Assembly: GCF_001908105.1 (NCBI RefSeq)
Contig: NZ_MKGQ01000011.1
Span: 62,001 to 126,000 of the forward strand
Direction: 5' to 3'
DNA: 64,000 nt
Source of the DNA: Xenorhabdus eapokensis
Lineage (GTDB): Bacteria > Pseudomonadota > Gammaproteobacteria > Enterobacterales > Enterobacteriaceae
Both the position numbers and the translations under genes were made by a program. The notes under the pieces were generated by a model that saw only the letters and a list, made by a program, of their open reading frames with translations, ran no database searches and was not told the origin of the DNA. Positions 48,839 to 59,629 of the stretch are shown piece after piece; positions within the stretch are counted from its first letter, which is position 1, and every line of letters starts with the position of its first letter.

Positions 48839-51415
48839 TTGAATCAAGTCAATATGAAAGAATCTCCAGCAAAGGATATAGATAGCCATACTCCCATGAT
48901 GCAGCAATATCTGCGTCTGAAAGCGCAGCATCCCGATATTCTGCTGCTGTATAGAATGGGAGATTTTTACGAGTTGTTCTATGATGATGCCAAAAAGGCG
49001 GCGAAGTTACTGGATATCTCGCTAACCAAGCGCGGACAATCGGCTGGTCAGCCTATTCCAATGGCGGGAGTTCCTTATCACGCAATCGAAAACTATCTGG
49101 CAAAATTGGTACAACTCGGTGAATCTGCGGCGATCTGCGAACAAGTTGGTGATCCTGCAACCAGTAAAGGCCCTGTTGAACGCAAAGTTGTGCGCATTGT
49201 CACTCCCGGCACCGTAACGGATGAAGCTTTACTACAAGAACGTCAGGATAATCTGCTCGCCGCTATCTGGCATGATAATCAGGGATTTGGTTACGCAACG
49301 CTGGATATCACTTCTGGCCGTTTCCGCGTTTCCGAAATGTCCGATCACGATAGTATTGCCGCAGAATTACAACGCACCCGCCCAGCGGAATTGCTTTATC
49401 CTGAAACCTTTGAGCATATGGCGCTGATTGAACGCTGTCATGGTCTGCGCCGACGCCCAATGTGGGAATTTGAGCTGGATACAGCAAGACAACAACTTAA
49501 TTTGCAATTTGGCACCCGTGACCTGATTGGCTTCGGGGTGGAAAAAGCGACGCTCGCCCTGCGTGCCGCGGGGTGTTTGCTGCAATATGTCAAAGATACT
49601 CAACGTACCACTTTACCTCATATTCGCAGCATGACGATGGAACGCCCGCAGGAAACGGTGATTATGGATGCCGCTACCCGTCGTAATCTGGAGCTGACCC
49701 AAAATCTGTCCGGTAGCACGGAAAATACGCTGGCATCGGTACTTGATCAATGTGTGACCCCGATGGGCAGCCGAATGTTGAAACGCTGGCTGCATGCACC
49801 AACCCGCAATAAAGATATGCTGGAAAATCGCCATCAAGCCATTTCCGCATTACAAGAAATCGGTTATGAATTACGGCCATTTTTACGTCAGGTCGGTGAC
49901 TTAGAGCGGGTGCTTGCCCGTCTTGCCCTCCGCTCCGCCCGTCCCCGTGATCTGGCCAGAATGCGCCATGCTTTCCAGCAATTGCCTGATATTCATCAGA
50001 TTCTGATATCCTCAGATGCCCCTTATATTCAAGCACTACAGCAACGTGTGGGGCATTTTGATGAATTGCAGACTCTGCTAGAGAATGCGATTGTCGAAAC
50101 GCCTCCTGTTCTGGTGCGTGACGGGGGGGTCATTGCCACGGGCTATAATACTGAATTGGATGAGTGGCGGGCATTGGCTGACGGCGCCAGTGATTATCTG
50201 GATAAACTGGAGATCCGCGAACGCGAAAAACTTGGCATTGATACCCTGAAAGTGGGCTTTAACGCAGTACATGGTTACTATATTCAGGTCAGTCGTGGAC
50301 AAAGCCATTTAGTCCCTATCCATTACGTTCGTCGGCAAACGCTGAAAAATGCAGAACGCTATATCATTCCTGAATTAAAGGAATATGAAGACAAGGTGCT
50401 GACTTCCAAAGGCAAAGCACTTGCCATCGAAAAAGCCCTGTACGAAGAGTTGTTCGATCTGTTGTTGCCCCATCTGGCCGATTTGCAAATCTGTGCCGAA
50501 GCACTGTCAGAACTGGATGTACTGGCAAACCTTGCTGAACGCGCTGAAACGCTAAATTACACCCGCCCGATACTAACCGATAAAGTGGGTATTCAGATCA
50601 CTGGCGGTCGGCATCCGGTTGTTGAACAAGTCTTAAGCGAGCCATTTATTTCTAACCCATTGACGCTCTCATCCCAGCGCCGTTTGCTGATTATTACAGG
50701 GCCGAATATGGGGGGTAAAAGTACCTATATGCGACAAACGGCTTTGATTACCTTGATGGCTTATATTGGAAGTTTTGTTCCTGCCGAAAAAGCGGTTATC
50801 GGCCCTGTAGATCGTATCTTTACCCGTGTCGGGGCATCCGATGATCTAGCATCAGGACGCTCTACCTTTATGGTGGAAATGACCGAAACTGCCAATATCT
50901 TACATAACGCGACTGAACACAGTCTGGTTTTGATGGATGAGATCGGTCGCGGTACATCAACCTATGATGGTTTATCTCTGGCGTGGGCCTGTGCTGAAAA
51001 CTTAGCTAATCGCATCAAAGCAATGACACTGTTTGCGACTCACTATTTTGAACTGACAACCCTGCCTGAGAAGCTGGAAGGGGTCGTCAATATTCATCTT
51101 GATGCTGTCGAGCATGGCGATACCATTGCTTTCATGCACAGTGTGCAAGAAGGAGCAGCAAGCAAGAGTTATGGACTGGCTGTTGCCTCGCTGGCAGGTG
51201 TTCCGCGTGATGTCATTAAGCGTGCGCGCCAAAAATTGAAGGAGCTGGAATCACTCTCCAATAGTGCGACAGCAGGTCATGTTGATACACCACAGCTAAC
51301 CCTGCTGACAGAAGAGACATCTCCGGCAGTTGACGCATTGGAAAACCTTAATCCAGATACCTTAACACCGCGTCAAGCATTGGAGTGGATTTATCGTCTG
51401 AAAGATATGGTTTAA
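48839..51415 (+). CDS. mutS: DNA mismatch repair protein MutS
   Basis: MutS recognises base mismatches and loops and starts repair with MutL and MutH. The 858-aa product has the mismatch wedge Phe-x-Glu in [14 protein letters not shown], the ATPase Walker [23 protein letters not shown] and [14 protein letters not shown]. It ends [12 protein letters not shown], as in E. coli (853). I prefer TTG at 48839, since AGGAA lies eight bases before it; the ATG at 48854 (5 codons later) has no ribosome binding site. It is followed by miaE, and the coding end abuts a 15-bp duplication. Confidence 0.96.
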   Translation: MNQVNMKESPAKDIDSHTPMMQQYLRLKAQHPDILLLYRMGDFYELFYDDAKKAAKLLDISLTKRGQSAGQPIPMAGVPYHAIENYLAKLVQLGESAAICEQVGDPATSKGPVERKVVRIVTPGTVTDEALLQERQDNLLAAIWHDNQGFGYATLDITSGRFRVSEMSDHDSIAAELQRTRPAELLYPETFEHMALIERCHGLRRRPMWEFELDTARQQLNLQFGTRDLIGFGVEKATLALRAAGCLLQYVKDTQRTTLPHIRSMTMERPQETVIMDAATRRNLELTQNLSGSTENTLASVLDQCVTPMGSRMLKRWLHAPTRNKDMLENRHQAISALQEIGYELRPFLRQVGDLERVLARLALRSARPRDLARMRHAFQQLPDIHQILISSDAPYIQALQQRVGHFDELQTLLENAIVETPPVLVRDGGVIATGYNTELDEWRALADGASDYLDKLEIREREKLGIDTLKVGFNAVHGYYIQVSRGQSHLVPIHYVRRQTLKNAERYIIPELKEYEDKVLTSKGKALAIEKALYEELFDLLLPHLADLQICAEALSELDVLANLAERAETLNYTRPILTDKVGIQITGGRHPVVEQVLSEPFISNPLTLSSQRRLLIITGPNMGGKSTYMRQTALITLMAYIGSFVPAEKAVIGPVDRIFTRVGASDDLASGRSTFMVEMTETANILHNATEHSLVLMDEIGRGTSTYDGLSLAWACAENLANRIKAMTLFATHYFELTTLPEKLEGVVNIHLDAVEHGDTIAFMHSVQEGAASKSYGLAVASLAGVPRDVIKRARQKLKELESLSNSATAGHVDTPQLTLLTEETSPAVDALENLNPDTLTPRQALEWIYRLKDMV

Positions 51416-51417
51416 CA

Positions 51418-51447
51418 ATGAATGAAACAGCTATGAATGGAACAGCC
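51418..51447 (+). repeat. 15-bp near-perfect tandem duplication at the mutS/miaE junction
   Basis: ATGAATGAAACAGCT (51418-51432) is followed by ATGAATGGAACAGCC (51433-51447) and then by ATGAAG. The duplication keeps frame, so miaE has three in-register ATG codons. It begins two bases after the mutS stop. Confidence 0.9.
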
Positions 51448-52212
51448 ATGAAGTTTGATACCACTCTATTAGCGCCCATTTATCAATTTTTACAGTGCGA
51501 AACTCCCGATCAATGGGTAGAAAAAGCGCGGCAGCCTGAGAATCTGCCAATTTTATTGCGCGATCATCTGCTATGTGAATTAAAAGCGGCACAAAGTGCT
51601 ATGTTCTTAATTCGTAAATATGCCGTTGATCCTGAAAGTGCCGATGCTCTGCTAGCGTGGTTTCAGCCCTATGAAGATTTTGCCTATAAAAAAGTGGGCG
51701 ATATCCATTCATTGAAAGGAAAAAATCAGGCCACCAAGCAAATTACCGCTCGGACAAAATCACCTTATAGTCAGGATCTAATCGATAAGATGGTGTTATT
51801 AATAAAGGAAGAGTTACATCATTTTTATCAAGTATTAGAAATCATGGATGCCAGAGAGATAAGCTATGACAGTATCAGTGCTAGCCGCTATGCTAAATCC
51901 TTATTTCAGCATATTACCAACCATGAGCCTTATACGCTGGTCGATAAATTGATTATTGGTGCTTATATTGAAGCACGCTCATGTGAACGTTTCGCAAAAC
52001 TCGCTCCTCATCTGGATGAGGATCTGGGTAAGTTTTATATTTCTCTGTTGCGTTCAGAAGCTCGCCATTACCAAGATTATTTGACGCTCGCTCAGTCAAT
52101 ATCTAAAGAAGATATTACAGATAGGGTGAATTATTTCGGCCAGGTTGAAGCAGAGCTTATTCAAACTCCCGATCATGATTTTAAATTTCACAGTGGTATT
52201 CCAATTATCTAA
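51448..52212 (+). CDS. miaE: tRNA-(ms2io6A) hydroxylase
   Basis: MiaE is a diiron monooxygenase that hydroxylates the isopentenyl side chain of ms2i6A37 in tRNA. From the ATG at 51448 the product is 254 aa (the Salmonella enzyme is about this size). It begins MKFDTTLLAPIYQFL, aligned with the family. Diiron ligands appear in EELHHFYQV, EARSCERF and SEARHYQDY. ATG codons at 51418 and 51433 would add MNETA-MNGTA; GGA six bases before 51448 supports the last. E. coli lacks this gene, and its hydroxylated tRNA links aerobic metabolism to citric-acid-cycle growth in Salmonella. Confidence 0.92.
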   Translation: MKFDTTLLAPIYQFLQCETPDQWVEKARQPENLPILLRDHLLCELKAAQSAMFLIRKYAVDPESADALLAWFQPYEDFAYKKVGDIHSLKGKNQATKQITARTKSPYSQDLIDKMVLLIKEELHHFYQVLEIMDAREISYDSISASRYAKSLFQHITNHEPYTLVDKLIIGAYIEARSCERFAKLAPHLDEDLGKFYISLLRSEARHYQDYLTLAQSISKEDITDRVNYFGQVEAELIQTPDHDFKFHSGIPII

Positions 52213-52264
52213 AATCGATAAATGACACGCCAAATGGTAATGAAAATTATAAATAAATGAATAA

Positions 52265-52289
52265 AAGGTGGGCTTATTTAGCCCACCTT
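52265..52289 (-). terminator. Terminator of rpoS (shared with miaE)
   Basis: AAGGTGGGC (52265-52273) pairs perfectly with GCCCACCTT (52281-52289), 7-nt loop. On the minus strand TTTTATT follows, so it chiefly serves rpoS, whose stop is 182 bp away. On the + strand it ends miaE without a T-run. Confidence 0.8.
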
Positions 52290-52471
52290 GGGATTACCAT
52301 CGATATACCTTGATCTTTTTATACCGTTATCTTTCCAACCGTCACTTCGGGAATTTCTATTCCCCTTGCCATCACCAAGTTGTCTAATTATCTTTGTTTC
52401 TGGAAATTCGTCCATTTTCCACTACACAGCAATTTGAAATTTCTTAGGTATACGTTCTCAGGTATAAAGAA

Positions 52472-53467
52472 TTAAGTTCGGAATAATGATTCTATATTCA
52501 AACCTTGGGTATGCAATATATCTCTAAGGCGACGCAATCCCTCAACTTGAATTTGACGAACTCTCTCTCTTGTTAAACCAATTTCTCGCCCAACATCTTC
52601 CAATGTTTCTGCTTCGTATCCAAGCAAACCGAAACGACGGGCTAAAACTTCGCGCTGTTTTGCGTTAAGTTCAAACAACCATTTCACGATACTCTGTTTC
52701 ATATCATCATCTTGAATAGTTGTTTCTGGCCCTGAATCATTTTCATCAGATAAAATATCCAATAAGGCTTTATCTGAATCGCCACTAATTGGTGTATCGA
52801 CAGAAGTAATGCGTTCGTTCAGCCGCATCATACGACTTACATCTTCAACAGGTTTATCCAGTTTTTCCGCAATTTCTTCGATACTCGGCTCATGATCCAA
52901 TTTATGTGCTAGTTCTCTTGCAGTACGTAAATAGACATTCAATTCTTTGACGATATGAATAGGCAGGCGAATTGTGCGAGTTTGATTCATAATGGCTCGT
53001 TCAATTGTTTGACGGATCCACCATGTCGCATAAGTGGAAAAACGAAAACCTTTTTCAGGATCAAATTTTTCCACTGCACGAATAAGCCCAAGGTTACCTT
53101 CTTCAATCAGATCCAGCAGTGCTAATCCACGATTGCTATATCGGCGGGATATTTTTACAACCAATCGCAAGTTACTTTCAATCATGCGTTGGCGTGCAGC
53201 AACATCCCCTCGCAGTGCTCGTCTGGCAAAAAAAACCTCTTCCTCTGCTGTCAGCAGAGGTGAGAAACCAATCTCCCCAAGATAAAGTTGTGTTGCATCA
53301 AGTACCCGTTGGTTTACTCCCTGCAACAAATCCAGATCTTCATCAAGACCAGTTATATCATCCTCATCTTTCAGCAACGCTTCATCAAAGTCATCAGCTT
53401 CCATGCTATTTTCGTCTAAATCCGCATCATCATACAACTCATTAACTTTAAGCGTACTTTGGCTCAT
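52472..53467 (-). CDS. rpoS: RNA polymerase sigma factor RpoS
   Basis: RpoS directs the general stress and stationary-phase response. The 331-aa product (E. coli 330) starts [20 protein letters not shown]. It carries region 2 ([42 protein letters not shown]), region 3 and region 4 ([24 protein letters not shown]). The proteolysis-regulating part (Lys173 region) lies between regions 2 and 3. It follows nlpD by 54 bp, and the main rpoS promoter is expected inside nlpD. In Xenorhabdus/Photorhabdus-type bacteria it affects host colonisation (family knowledge). Confidence 0.98.
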   Translation of the reverse strand: MSQSTLKVNELYDDADLDENSMEADDFDEALLKDEDDITGLDEDLDLLQGVNQRVLDATQLYLGEIGFSPLLTAEEEVFFARRALRGDVAARQRMIESNLRLVVKISRRYSNRGLALLDLIEEGNLGLIRAVEKFDPEKGFRFSTYATWWIRQTIERAIMNQTRTIRLPIHIVKELNVYLRTARELAHKLDHEPSIEEIAEKLDKPVEDVSRMMRLNERITSVDTPISGDSDKALLDILSDENDSGPETTIQDDDMKQSIVKWLFELNAKQREVLARRFGLLGYEAETLEDVGREIGLTRERVRQIQVEGLRRLRDILHTQGLNIESLFRT

Positions 53468-53521
53468 CAGCTACTCCTACCCATGATAATGCGGGCAGGA
53501 ATTTCAGATCCCTGCCCCGGT

Positions 53522-54511
53522 TTATCGCTGCGGAAGATAACGCAGCGGGTTTACGGATTTTCCCTTATAACGAATTTCAAAATGCAATCTTACTGAACTT
53601 GTTCCAGTGCTACCCATAGTGGCAATTTTTTGCCCCGCTTGAACATCCTGTTGCTCACGAACCAACATTGTGTCGTTGTGCGCATAAGCACTTAGGTAGT
53701 CATCGTTATGTTTTATTATTATTAGATTTCCATAGCCACGTAATGCATTTCCGGCATAAACCACTTTTCCACTGGCTGTTGCAAATACGGGTTGGCCACG
53801 ATTACCCGTAATATCAATGCCTTTATTTCCTCCTTGAGAATCAGTGAAGCCTTCAAGAATTTTTCCTTCTGCCGGCCATCTCCAACTATTAATAGTATTA
53901 ATACCATTAATAGCGCTATTTACTCCTGTATCTGTTGCTGTAGATACTTTTGAATAAGAATTGTCACCATGAGAAATAGCTTTATTTGGCAACATCTTTC
54001 CTGATCTTGGTCTATCAATATTTGCAGGATACGCATTAATTTTTTGAAAATCAACCTGACTAATTTTAGATTTAGTGGTATTTGATGCTAATAATACACC
54101 ATTTTTGGAGGTTGGATTACCTATTCTCAGGACTTGACCAACATTTAAGCTATAAGGCTCTGAAATATTATTTATGTGAGATAAGTCACGGAAATCATTA
54201 CCTGTAATCCAGGCTATATAAAACAAAGTATCGCCATGTTTAACCGTATAAGTACTTCCGTTGTAGCTTCCTTTGGGAATATTTTCGTAGTTACGGTTAT
54301 AAATAATTTTTCCTTGAGATGAACTGCTATTATCAGCATTATTCACTGGATGGCGGCTTTTAATAGCATGATTATCTGATACATGATTTGTATCGATATT
54401 CACTATTGGGGCTGGACGATTTGGTGTATTACTACAGCCTACCAGTACGATTCCCATCATGACACTGGTGGTTATCCATTTTATTTTTTTCATTAGGTTT
54501 TCTAGATTCAT
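53522..54511 (-). CDS. nlpD: Murein hydrolase activator NlpD (lipoprotein)
   Basis: NlpD is an outer-membrane lipoprotein that activates amidase AmiC during septation. The 329-aa product has a signal with lipobox LVGC near residue 26. A LysM domain (STYTVKHGDTLFYIAW) follows, then a low-complexity Ser/Asn/Lys linker and a C-terminal degenerate LytM domain (KGIDITGNRGQPVFATASG, HFEIRYKGKSVNPLRYLPQR). As in E. coli, the LytM zinc residues are incomplete. GGGGGA precedes the ATG at 54511; a later ATG at 54493 is possible. The linker DNA is AT-rich. Confidence 0.95.
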   Translation of the reverse strand: MNLENLMKKIKWITTSVMMGIVLVGCSNTPNRPAPIVNIDTNHVSDNHAIKSRHPVNNADNSSSSQGKIIYNRNYENIPKGSYNGSTYTVKHGDTLFYIAWITGNDFRDLSHINNISEPYSLNVGQVLRIGNPTSKNGVLLASNTTKSKISQVDFQKINAYPANIDRPRSGKMLPNKAISHGDNSYSKVSTATDTGVNSAINGINTINSWRWPAEGKILEGFTDSQGGNKGIDITGNRGQPVFATASGKVVYAGNALRGYGNLIIIKHNDDYLSAYAHNDTMLVREQQDVQAGQKIATMGSTGTSSVRLHFEIRYKGKSVNPLRYLPQR

Positions 54512-54659
54512 ACTTTATTCCCCCATAAAGGCAAATATAAGTGTAAATAATAGTGATTTATAAAAATTTAGGATTACAAAAGATTTAAAGCGAAACATTT
54601 TGCTTAATTTCAGAAAAAATAACAGCTAATTTGAAACTCCCCCCAAATAAATTAGCTGG

Positions 54660-55286
54660 TTATGCTAGCTCGCCTTGAATTAGGGGTACAAAACGGACAG
54701 GTTCGATAACGTCGCTATGAAAATCATTCCCATAACGATGTACTACTTTCAGTAACTGAGTACGTTCGCCGACAGGTAAAACCATCACGCCTCCATCGGC
54801 AAGTTGCTGGAGTAATGCCTGCGGGATTTCGGGTGGTGCGGCTGTGACAATGATGGCGTCAAAAGGCCCTTTTGATAGCCATCCACCCCAACCATCACCG
54901 TGACGGGTTGAGATATTGTGTAGGTCGAGTTGCTTCAATCTGCGCTTAGCCTGCCACTGCAAACCTTTAATCCGCTCCACGGAGAAAACACGTTTGGCTA
55001 AGTGAGCAAGTATTGCTGTTTGATAACCTGATCCGGTTCCAATTTCCAACACATTGGATTCAGGGGTTAAATTCAACAACTCTGTCATGCGAGCGACAAT
55101 ATAAGGCTGGGATATCGTTTGCCCATGACCAATAGGCAGTGCAGTATTTTCATATGCCTTATGTGCGAGAGCTTCATCAACAAAACATTCTCTGGGTACT
55201 TTGCCAATAACCTCCAACAGGTGCTCATTGTGAATTCCTTGCTGACGCAGTTGCGCCAGCAAATTTTTCATTGATCGGTTTAACAT
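54660..55286 (-). CDS. pcm: Protein-L-isoaspartate O-methyltransferase
   Basis: Pcm methylates isoaspartyl residues of aged proteins to start their repair. From the ATG at 55286 the 208-aa product begins [18 protein letters not shown], equal in length to E. coli. It has the SAM motif [13 protein letters not shown], and GQTISQPY and [11 protein letters not shown]. It overlaps surE by 7 bp, the family's usual coupling. A reading from 55316 adds 10 residues with no homology. Confidence 0.96.
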   Translation of the reverse strand: MLNRSMKNLLAQLRQQGIHNEHLLEVIGKVPRECFVDEALAHKAYENTALPIGHGQTISQPYIVARMTELLNLTPESNVLEIGTGSGYQTAILAHLAKRVFSVERIKGLQWQAKRRLKQLDLHNISTRHGDGWGGWLSKGPFDAIIVTAAPPEIPQALLQQLADGGVMVLPVGERTQLLKVVHRYGNDFHSDVIEPVRFVPLIQGELA

Positions 55287-56044
55287 TCCCCAATATCCCC
55301 GACTTTTGCCAACCAATCACTTATCAGCTCCTGGGCTTTATAAGCTGTTAAGTCCACTTGCAAAGGGGTAATGGAAACAAATCCTTCTTCTATTGCAGCA
55401 AAATCTGTCTCAGGCCCAAAATCACTTTTTTCTCCCGGAGGGCCTAGCCAATAGAGCATATTACCTTTGGGATCTTCCATCGCATAGACTTGTTCAGCAG
55501 CACTACGGCGACCACATCGTGTCACCCTAAATCCCTTGATTTGTTCAATGGGAATATCAGGTACATTAACATTCAAAATATTGCCCGCCCTCAATGGGGA
55601 TTTTTGCAGCAGAGCTAATAAACGCACTGTCACTTCTGCCGCTGTTTCGTAATGTTGGTCACCATTGAGTGATACCGCCAGTGCGGGTAAGCCTAAGTGA
55701 CGTCCTTCCATTGCAGCCGCAACCGTGCCAGAGTAAATCACATCATCACCAAGGTTAGGGCCACAGTTGATGCCAGAAACGACAATATCAGGACGAGGGA
55801 GTACCAGATTATTCACGCCCAAATAGACACAATCTGTCGGTGTACCTTCCTGAACAGAAATATCCCCATTGTTCAGAGTGTTGATGCGCAAAGGGCGATC
55901 CAACGTTAAGGCATTCGACGCACCACTACGGTTACGGTCAGGTGCAACAACCTGAACATGATAGTGTTTTCGCAATGTAGCCGCTAAGGTTTGAATACCC
56001 GGTGCGGTGACACCATCATCGTTACTCAGCAATATCCGCAGCAT
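55280..56044 (-). CDS. surE: 5'/3'-nucleotidase SurE
   Basis: SurE is a metal-dependent nucleotidase needed for stationary-phase survival; it also acts on short polyphosphates. The 254-aa product begins [17 protein letters not shown] with the acidic metal pair Asp8-Asp9. It has [25 protein letters not shown] and the GSPVD-type NVNVPDIP segment. It is in the order ispD-ispF-truD-surE-pcm-nlpD-rpoS, the E. coli order. The pcm overlap suggests translational coupling. Confidence 0.97.
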   Translation of the reverse strand: MLRILLSNDDGVTAPGIQTLAATLRKHYHVQVVAPDRNRSGASNALTLDRPLRINTLNNGDISVQEGTPTDCVYLGVNNLVLPRPDIVVSGINCGPNLGDDVIYSGTVAAAMEGRHLGLPALAVSLNGDQHYETAAEVTVRLLALLQKSPLRAGNILNVNVPDIPIEQIKGFRVTRCGRRSAAEQVYAMEDPKGNMLYWLGPPGEKSDFGPETDFAAIEEGFVSITPLQVDLTAYKAQELISDWLAKVGDIGEC

Positions 56045-56153
56045 TGATATATCTCATTGATTTTACTAAAAATAAAATAGGTTAACAGGGTAATTTAACC
56101 GGTGTGTGTTTGATCTTAGCATGACGTTGATAGTTTTGTAGAGTGCTTTGCAT

Positions 56154-57206
56154 TCAGGCTATATCAAGGGAAGAGCCAAGATCTTGATTGATCAGTTCTC
56201 TGACAACACTGGTTGCAAAGCTACCCGATGGCAAAGAGAAATGCAGAATGACTGTTTGGTCGCCTTGCCACTCCCAACGCAGGTTAAGCGGTTTCACCAA
56301 TATTGCCCGACGGGCGCTTTCCACACGCTCACGTTTGACTAATGCCCAAAAAGCTTCGTAATCCAATAAGCCTTGTTGTTCGAAATCCAGAGCCTGATCC
56401 TGCGTTCCTAATGCTTTGTCGCCCGGTAAAGGCGCTGTTATCTGTAACTCTCCATCCGTTACCCGCTGCTGCAATACCGACAATTCAGGTTCATCAGCCA
56501 CAAACCAGCTACCGCGCCCTGTTAATTGTAATGCATCGCCATTTTTTACCTTCTGGTGTTCACCCTGGGCGATACGTCTGCTGGCAACAGCATTAAACAT
56601 CGCGCTGCGACAGGCTGAAAGGTAGAAACTGCGGCGGTTGCGTTCCTTGACATGGATCTCATTAGCTGCCCAGCGTTGAGCCTGAACTAAATTTTGCCCA
56701 TCCCGCCCGAAGCGCTGTTCACCAAAGTAATTTGGCACACCAGTTTGAGCTATCTGCTGCAAGCGTTTTTCTACAGATTCTCGGTCAGAAATTTCTCTTA
56801 ATACCAGAGTAAAATCATTGCCTTTCAATGCACCAATCCGTAGCTTGCGTTTCTGGCGGGACGTTGCCAGTACTTCACAACCTTCAAGTTGAAATGCCGT
56901 GAAATCTGGATCTTGTTTCCCCGGTATATGTAAACAGAACCACTGTTCCGTCACTGCGTTGCGATCTTTCAACCCCGCATAACTGACAGAACGAGCGGGT
57001 ATTTTGGCAAAACGGGCAAGATGATCCGCGACAAATTGGGTGTTACATCCTGTTTTACGGATATGTACCATGACGTGTTCACCTTCTCCATCAGGAGAAA
57101 ATCCCAAGTCTTCACGGACAATAAAATCTTCTGGGATGGCTTTAACAATACCGGTCGCTTCCGGTTGGCCATGAAGCCAATGTAATTCGCTCAAAGTCAT
57201 ACTCAT
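56154..57206 (-). CDS. truD: tRNA pseudouridine(13) synthase TruD
   Basis: TruD isomerises U13 of tRNA(Glu) to pseudouridine. The 350-aa product matches E. coli (349). It has [14 protein letters not shown] with the catalytic aspartate, [28 protein letters not shown] and a C-terminal [13 protein letters not shown]. Its start codon is supplied by the second copy of a 16-bp duplication that also holds the ispF stop. The AAAGGA ribosome binding site is inside that duplicate. It precedes surE by 109 bp, more than in E. coli. Confidence 0.96.
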   Translation of the reverse strand: MSMTLSELHWLHGQPEATGIVKAIPEDFIVREDLGFSPDGEGEHVMVHIRKTGCNTQFVADHLARFAKIPARSVSYAGLKDRNAVTEQWFCLHIPGKQDPDFTAFQLEGCEVLATSRQKRKLRIGALKGNDFTLVLREISDRESVEKRLQQIAQTGVPNYFGEQRFGRDGQNLVQAQRWAANEIHVKERNRRSFYLSACRSAMFNAVASRRIAQGEHQKVKNGDALQLTGRGSWFVADEPELSVLQQRVTDGELQITAPLPGDKALGTQDQALDFEQQGLLDYEAFWALVKRERVESARRAILVKPLNLRWEWQGDQTVILHFSLPSGSFATSVVRELINQDLGSSLDIA

Positions 57207-57233
57207 TCCTTTACCAACTCATTCCTTTACCAA
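57202..57233. repeat. 16-bp perfect tandem duplication at the ispF/truD junction
   Basis: CTCATTCCTTTACCAA occurs twice, 57202-57217 and 57218-57233. On the coding strand TTGGTAAAGGAATGAG is repeated. The upstream copy encodes the last residues of IspF and its TGA. The downstream copy supplies the AAAGGA ribosome binding site and ATG of truD. Removing one copy would give an ATGA overlap of the two genes. Confidence 0.95.
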
Positions 57234-57692
57234 CAAGGCAACCGCTGCGCAGGCAATACCTTCTTTACGGCCAACAAACCCCAATTTTTCCGTTGTTGTT
57301 GCTTTAACGTTAATATCATCCATATGGCATTCAAGATCTTCCGCCAGGTTAACCCGCATCTGGGGAATATGCGGCAACATTTTCGGTGCCTGTGCAATGA
57401 TGGTGATATCCACGTTCCCTATCCGATAGCCCTTCGCACGGATACGGCGGTAGGCTTCTTTCAATAATTCACGGCTATCTGCGCCTTTGAACGCAGGATC
57501 GGTATCGGGAAATAATTTACCAATATCGCCCAATGCTGCCGCCCCCAATAGGGCATCTGTAGCAGCGTGCAAAGCAACATCACCATCTGAATGGGCAATT
57601 AAGCCTTGTTCATAAGGAATGCGGACACCGCCAATGACCAATGGCCCTTCTCCGCCAAATTTATGCACATCAAAACCGTGTCCAATTCTCAT
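57219..57692 (-). CDS. ispF: 2-C-methyl-D-erythritol 2,4-cyclodiphosphate synthase
   Basis: IspF makes MEcPP in the non-mevalonate isoprenoid pathway. The 157-aa product has the zinc ligands DVH ([14 protein letters not shown]) and H42 in [11 protein letters not shown], and [13 protein letters not shown]. It overlaps ispD by 4 bp (ATGA), so they are coupled. ErpA, also in the window, matures the later Fe-S enzymes of the pathway. Confidence 0.97.
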   Translation of the reverse strand: MRIGHGFDVHKFGGEGPLVIGGVRIPYEQGLIAHSDGDVALHAATDALLGAAALGDIGKLFPDTDPAFKGADSRELLKEAYRRIRAKGYRIGNVDITIIAQAPKMLPHIPQMRVNLAEDLECHMDDINVKATTTEKLGFVGRKEGIACAAVALLVKE

Positions 57693-58483
57693 ACGATAGA
57701 TTCCTTAGCTTTTTGGGATAGGTAAAATTCCGCCAGTGCCAAATCTTCAGGCTGGGTTACTTTGATATTGTCCGCTCGTCCATTGATCAGCACGGGACGA
57801 TAACCACAATGCTCAAGCGCCGAAGATTCATCGGTGATACAGGCTTGATCTGCAAGTGCTTTGATCAAACAGTCACGCAATAACTGCAAAGGGAATAATT
57901 GTGGAGTCAAAGCATGCCAAAGTCCGTTGCGGTCAACGGTATGGGCAATCAATGTGTGGTCAGTTGTGGATGATCCTGTCTCTGATAGCGATACCATGCG
58001 TTTCATCGTATCCCTCACCGGTGAAGCTAACAATCCACCACATACGTCAGGAGATCCTGCGTTGTGATCAATAATCTGTAGCAAGCTATCAAGATCATTT
58101 CGATGAAGACAAGGACGGGCAGCATCATGCACTAACACCCAAGTTGTCCTGCCTGTAGGCAAATCAGCCAGATAATCTAGCCCAGCCAGAACCGAATCAG
58201 CTCGCTCTTCACCGCCAATCACGGTTGTAATTCTTGGATCAGAAGCGATGGGTAATTGCGCAAATTGTGTATCAGCAGGATTTAGCGCAATAATAACGCG
58301 TTGTATACGAGGATGCTCAAACAGTGCTGCTAAGGTATGTTCAAGAATTGTTTTTCCGGCAACGTTCAGATACTGTTTTGGGCAATCTGATTTCATCCTG
58401 CTACCAATACCCGCAGCAGGGATCAAGGCGATAATTTCGGCCAGAGAAACATCAGCAGGGGAATGAAGTTGTGACTTATTCAT
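57689..58483 (-). CDS. ispD: 2-C-methyl-D-erythritol 4-phosphate cytidylyltransferase
   Basis: IspD couples MEP with CTP to give CDP-methylerythritol. The 264-aa product is longer than E. coli (236): about 10 extra N-terminal residues ([16 protein letters not shown]) and a Ser/Thr-rich insertion before [13 protein letters not shown]. Motifs [29 protein letters not shown] and [19 protein letters not shown] are present. It overlaps ispF and is 32 bp from ftsB. Confidence 0.95.
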   Translation of the reverse strand: MNKSQLHSPADVSLAEIIALIPAAGIGSRMKSDCPKQYLNVAGKTILEHTLAALFEHPRIQRVIIALNPADTQFAQLPIASDPRITTVIGGEERADSVLAGLDYLADLPTGRTTWVLVHDAARPCLHRNDLDSLLQIIDHNAGSPDVCGGLLASPVRDTMKRMVSLSETGSSTTDHTLIAHTVDRNGLWHALTPQLFPLQLLRDCLIKALADQACITDESSALEHCGYRPVLINGRADNIKVTQPEDLALAEFYLSQKAKESIV

Positions 58484-58515
58484 TTCGATTATTATTTACG
58501 GTTTTGATTTAAAGA

Positions 58516-58809
58516 TTATTGCGCATTATGTTTTGAGGTATCTGGCACCATACGATAAAAAGATTCTCCTGGTTTAATCATGCCCAATTCATTACGAGCG
58601 CGTTCTTCAATCGCCTCCTGTCCCCCTTTAAGATCCTTAATTTCAGCAAATAGCTGGTCATTACGTGCGCTCAGTTTAAGGTTATCAATCCCTTGTTTAT
58701 CGACTTCAGCCTTAACCCGTGCATAATCGTGAATGCCATTTTTGCCTAACCACAGCGAATACTGCAACCATCCCAGCAGAACCAATAATAGTAGCGTTAG
58801 TTTGCCCAT
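58516..58809 (-). CDS. ftsB: Cell division protein FtsB
   Basis: FtsB forms a coiled-coil complex with FtsL and FtsQ at the septum. From the ATG at 58809 the 97-aa product reads [25 protein letters not shown]. It has one membrane segment (about 3-20), then a leucine-zipper-like coiled coil and [21 protein letters not shown] longer reading from 58836 has no homology. It is followed by ispD; upstream lie a 12-bp repeat and a long hairpin. Confidence 0.95.
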   Translation of the reverse strand: MGKLTLLLLVLLGWLQYSLWLGKNGIHDYARVKAEVDKQGIDNLKLSARNDQLFAEIKDLKGGQEAIEERARNELGMIKPGESFYRMVPDTSKHNAQ

Positions 58810-58869
58810 CTCCCCCCCTGAAAACCCGCTAATCATCCCACAACTGCAAGCATGACGCCACCGACTCTC

Positions 58870-58905
58870 AACAAAACCATTGACAAAATCATTCGCAAAA
58901 CCATT
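58870..58905. repeat. Three imperfect 12-bp tandem repeats upstream of ftsB
   Basis: The units AACAAAACCATT, GACAAAATCATT and CGCAAAACCATT stand head to tail about 60 bp upstream of the ftsB start, in the cysC-ftsB gap. They are too short and degenerate for functional claims. Confidence 0.7.
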
Positions 58906-58968
58906 TTAGGCCACTTGCAAAACCGACTTGCACAATATGATAGAAATGCATTGCATTAACTGAGTGTA

Positions 58969-59005
58969 GAAACACATTATTTCACTAACAATAATAATGT
59001 GTTTC
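58969..59005. terminator. Long perfect hairpin between cysC and ftsB
   Basis: GAAACACATTATT (58969-58981) pairs perfectly over 13 bp with 58993-59005, 11-nt loop. It sits 25 bp beyond the cysC stop codon. A long T-tract is lacking, so it is a possible terminator or mRNA-stabilising end for the cys transcript. Confidence 0.6.
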
Positions 59006-59029
59006 ATGACAATTTGCTGGATTTGGTGG

Positions 59030-59629
59030 TTAAGTTGGCAGGATTTGGTTGTTTTTCAGGGCAAAAAGCAGCTTTTCAACCGAAGATCCTACAGGTTGTG
59101 AACCATCTAAATAGATTTCTGGTTGTTCGGGGGCTTCATAGGCAGCATCAATTCCGGTGAAATTGCGCAATTCTCCCGCTCGTGCTTTTTTATACAGTCC
59201 TTTGGGATCACGGGCTTCACATATCTCCAGTGGCGTATCAACATACACTTCAATAAAGCGCCCCTCTTCTATTAATTCGCGTATTTTTTGCCGTTCTGCC
59301 CTATGGGGGGAAATAAAGGCGGTCAGAACAACCAGCCCCGCATCAACCATCAATTTTGCGACTTCACCGACTCGTCGGATATTTTCCTGCCGATCTATTT
59401 CAGAAAAGCCCAAATCACTGCATAAGCCATGACGCACATTATCGCCATCCAGTAAGTATGTTTTAATGCCCTGAGCAAACAATGCCTGCTCCAATGCGCC
59501 TGCAAGCGTGGATTTTCCTGAACCTGATAGTCCGGTGAACCAAATCACCCGTGCAGGATGCCCATTTGCGCTTTCCCGCAGTGCCCTATCCAAAACATGT
59601 GAATGCCAGACGATATTCTCCTGAGCCAC
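59030..59629 (-). CDS. cysC: Adenylylsulfate kinase
   Basis: CysC phosphorylates APS to PAPS. The 199-aa product has Walker [30 protein letters not shown] and [12 protein letters not shown]. It starts with GTG at 59629, directly after the cysN TAA (59632-59630), with GGGAGG upstream inside the end of cysN. It is the last gene of the cysD-cysN-cysC set, and PAPS is the substrate of CysH at the right edge. Confidence 0.97.
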   Translation of the reverse strand: MAQENIVWHSHVLDRALRESANGHPARVIWFTGLSGSGKSTLAGALEQALFAQGIKTYLLDGDNVRHGLCSDLGFSEIDRQENIRRVGEVAKLMVDAGLVVLTAFISPHRAERQKIRELIEEGRFIEVYVDTPLEICEARDPKGLYKKARAGELRNFTGIDAAYEAPEQPEIYLDGSQPVGSSVEKLLFALKNNQILPT

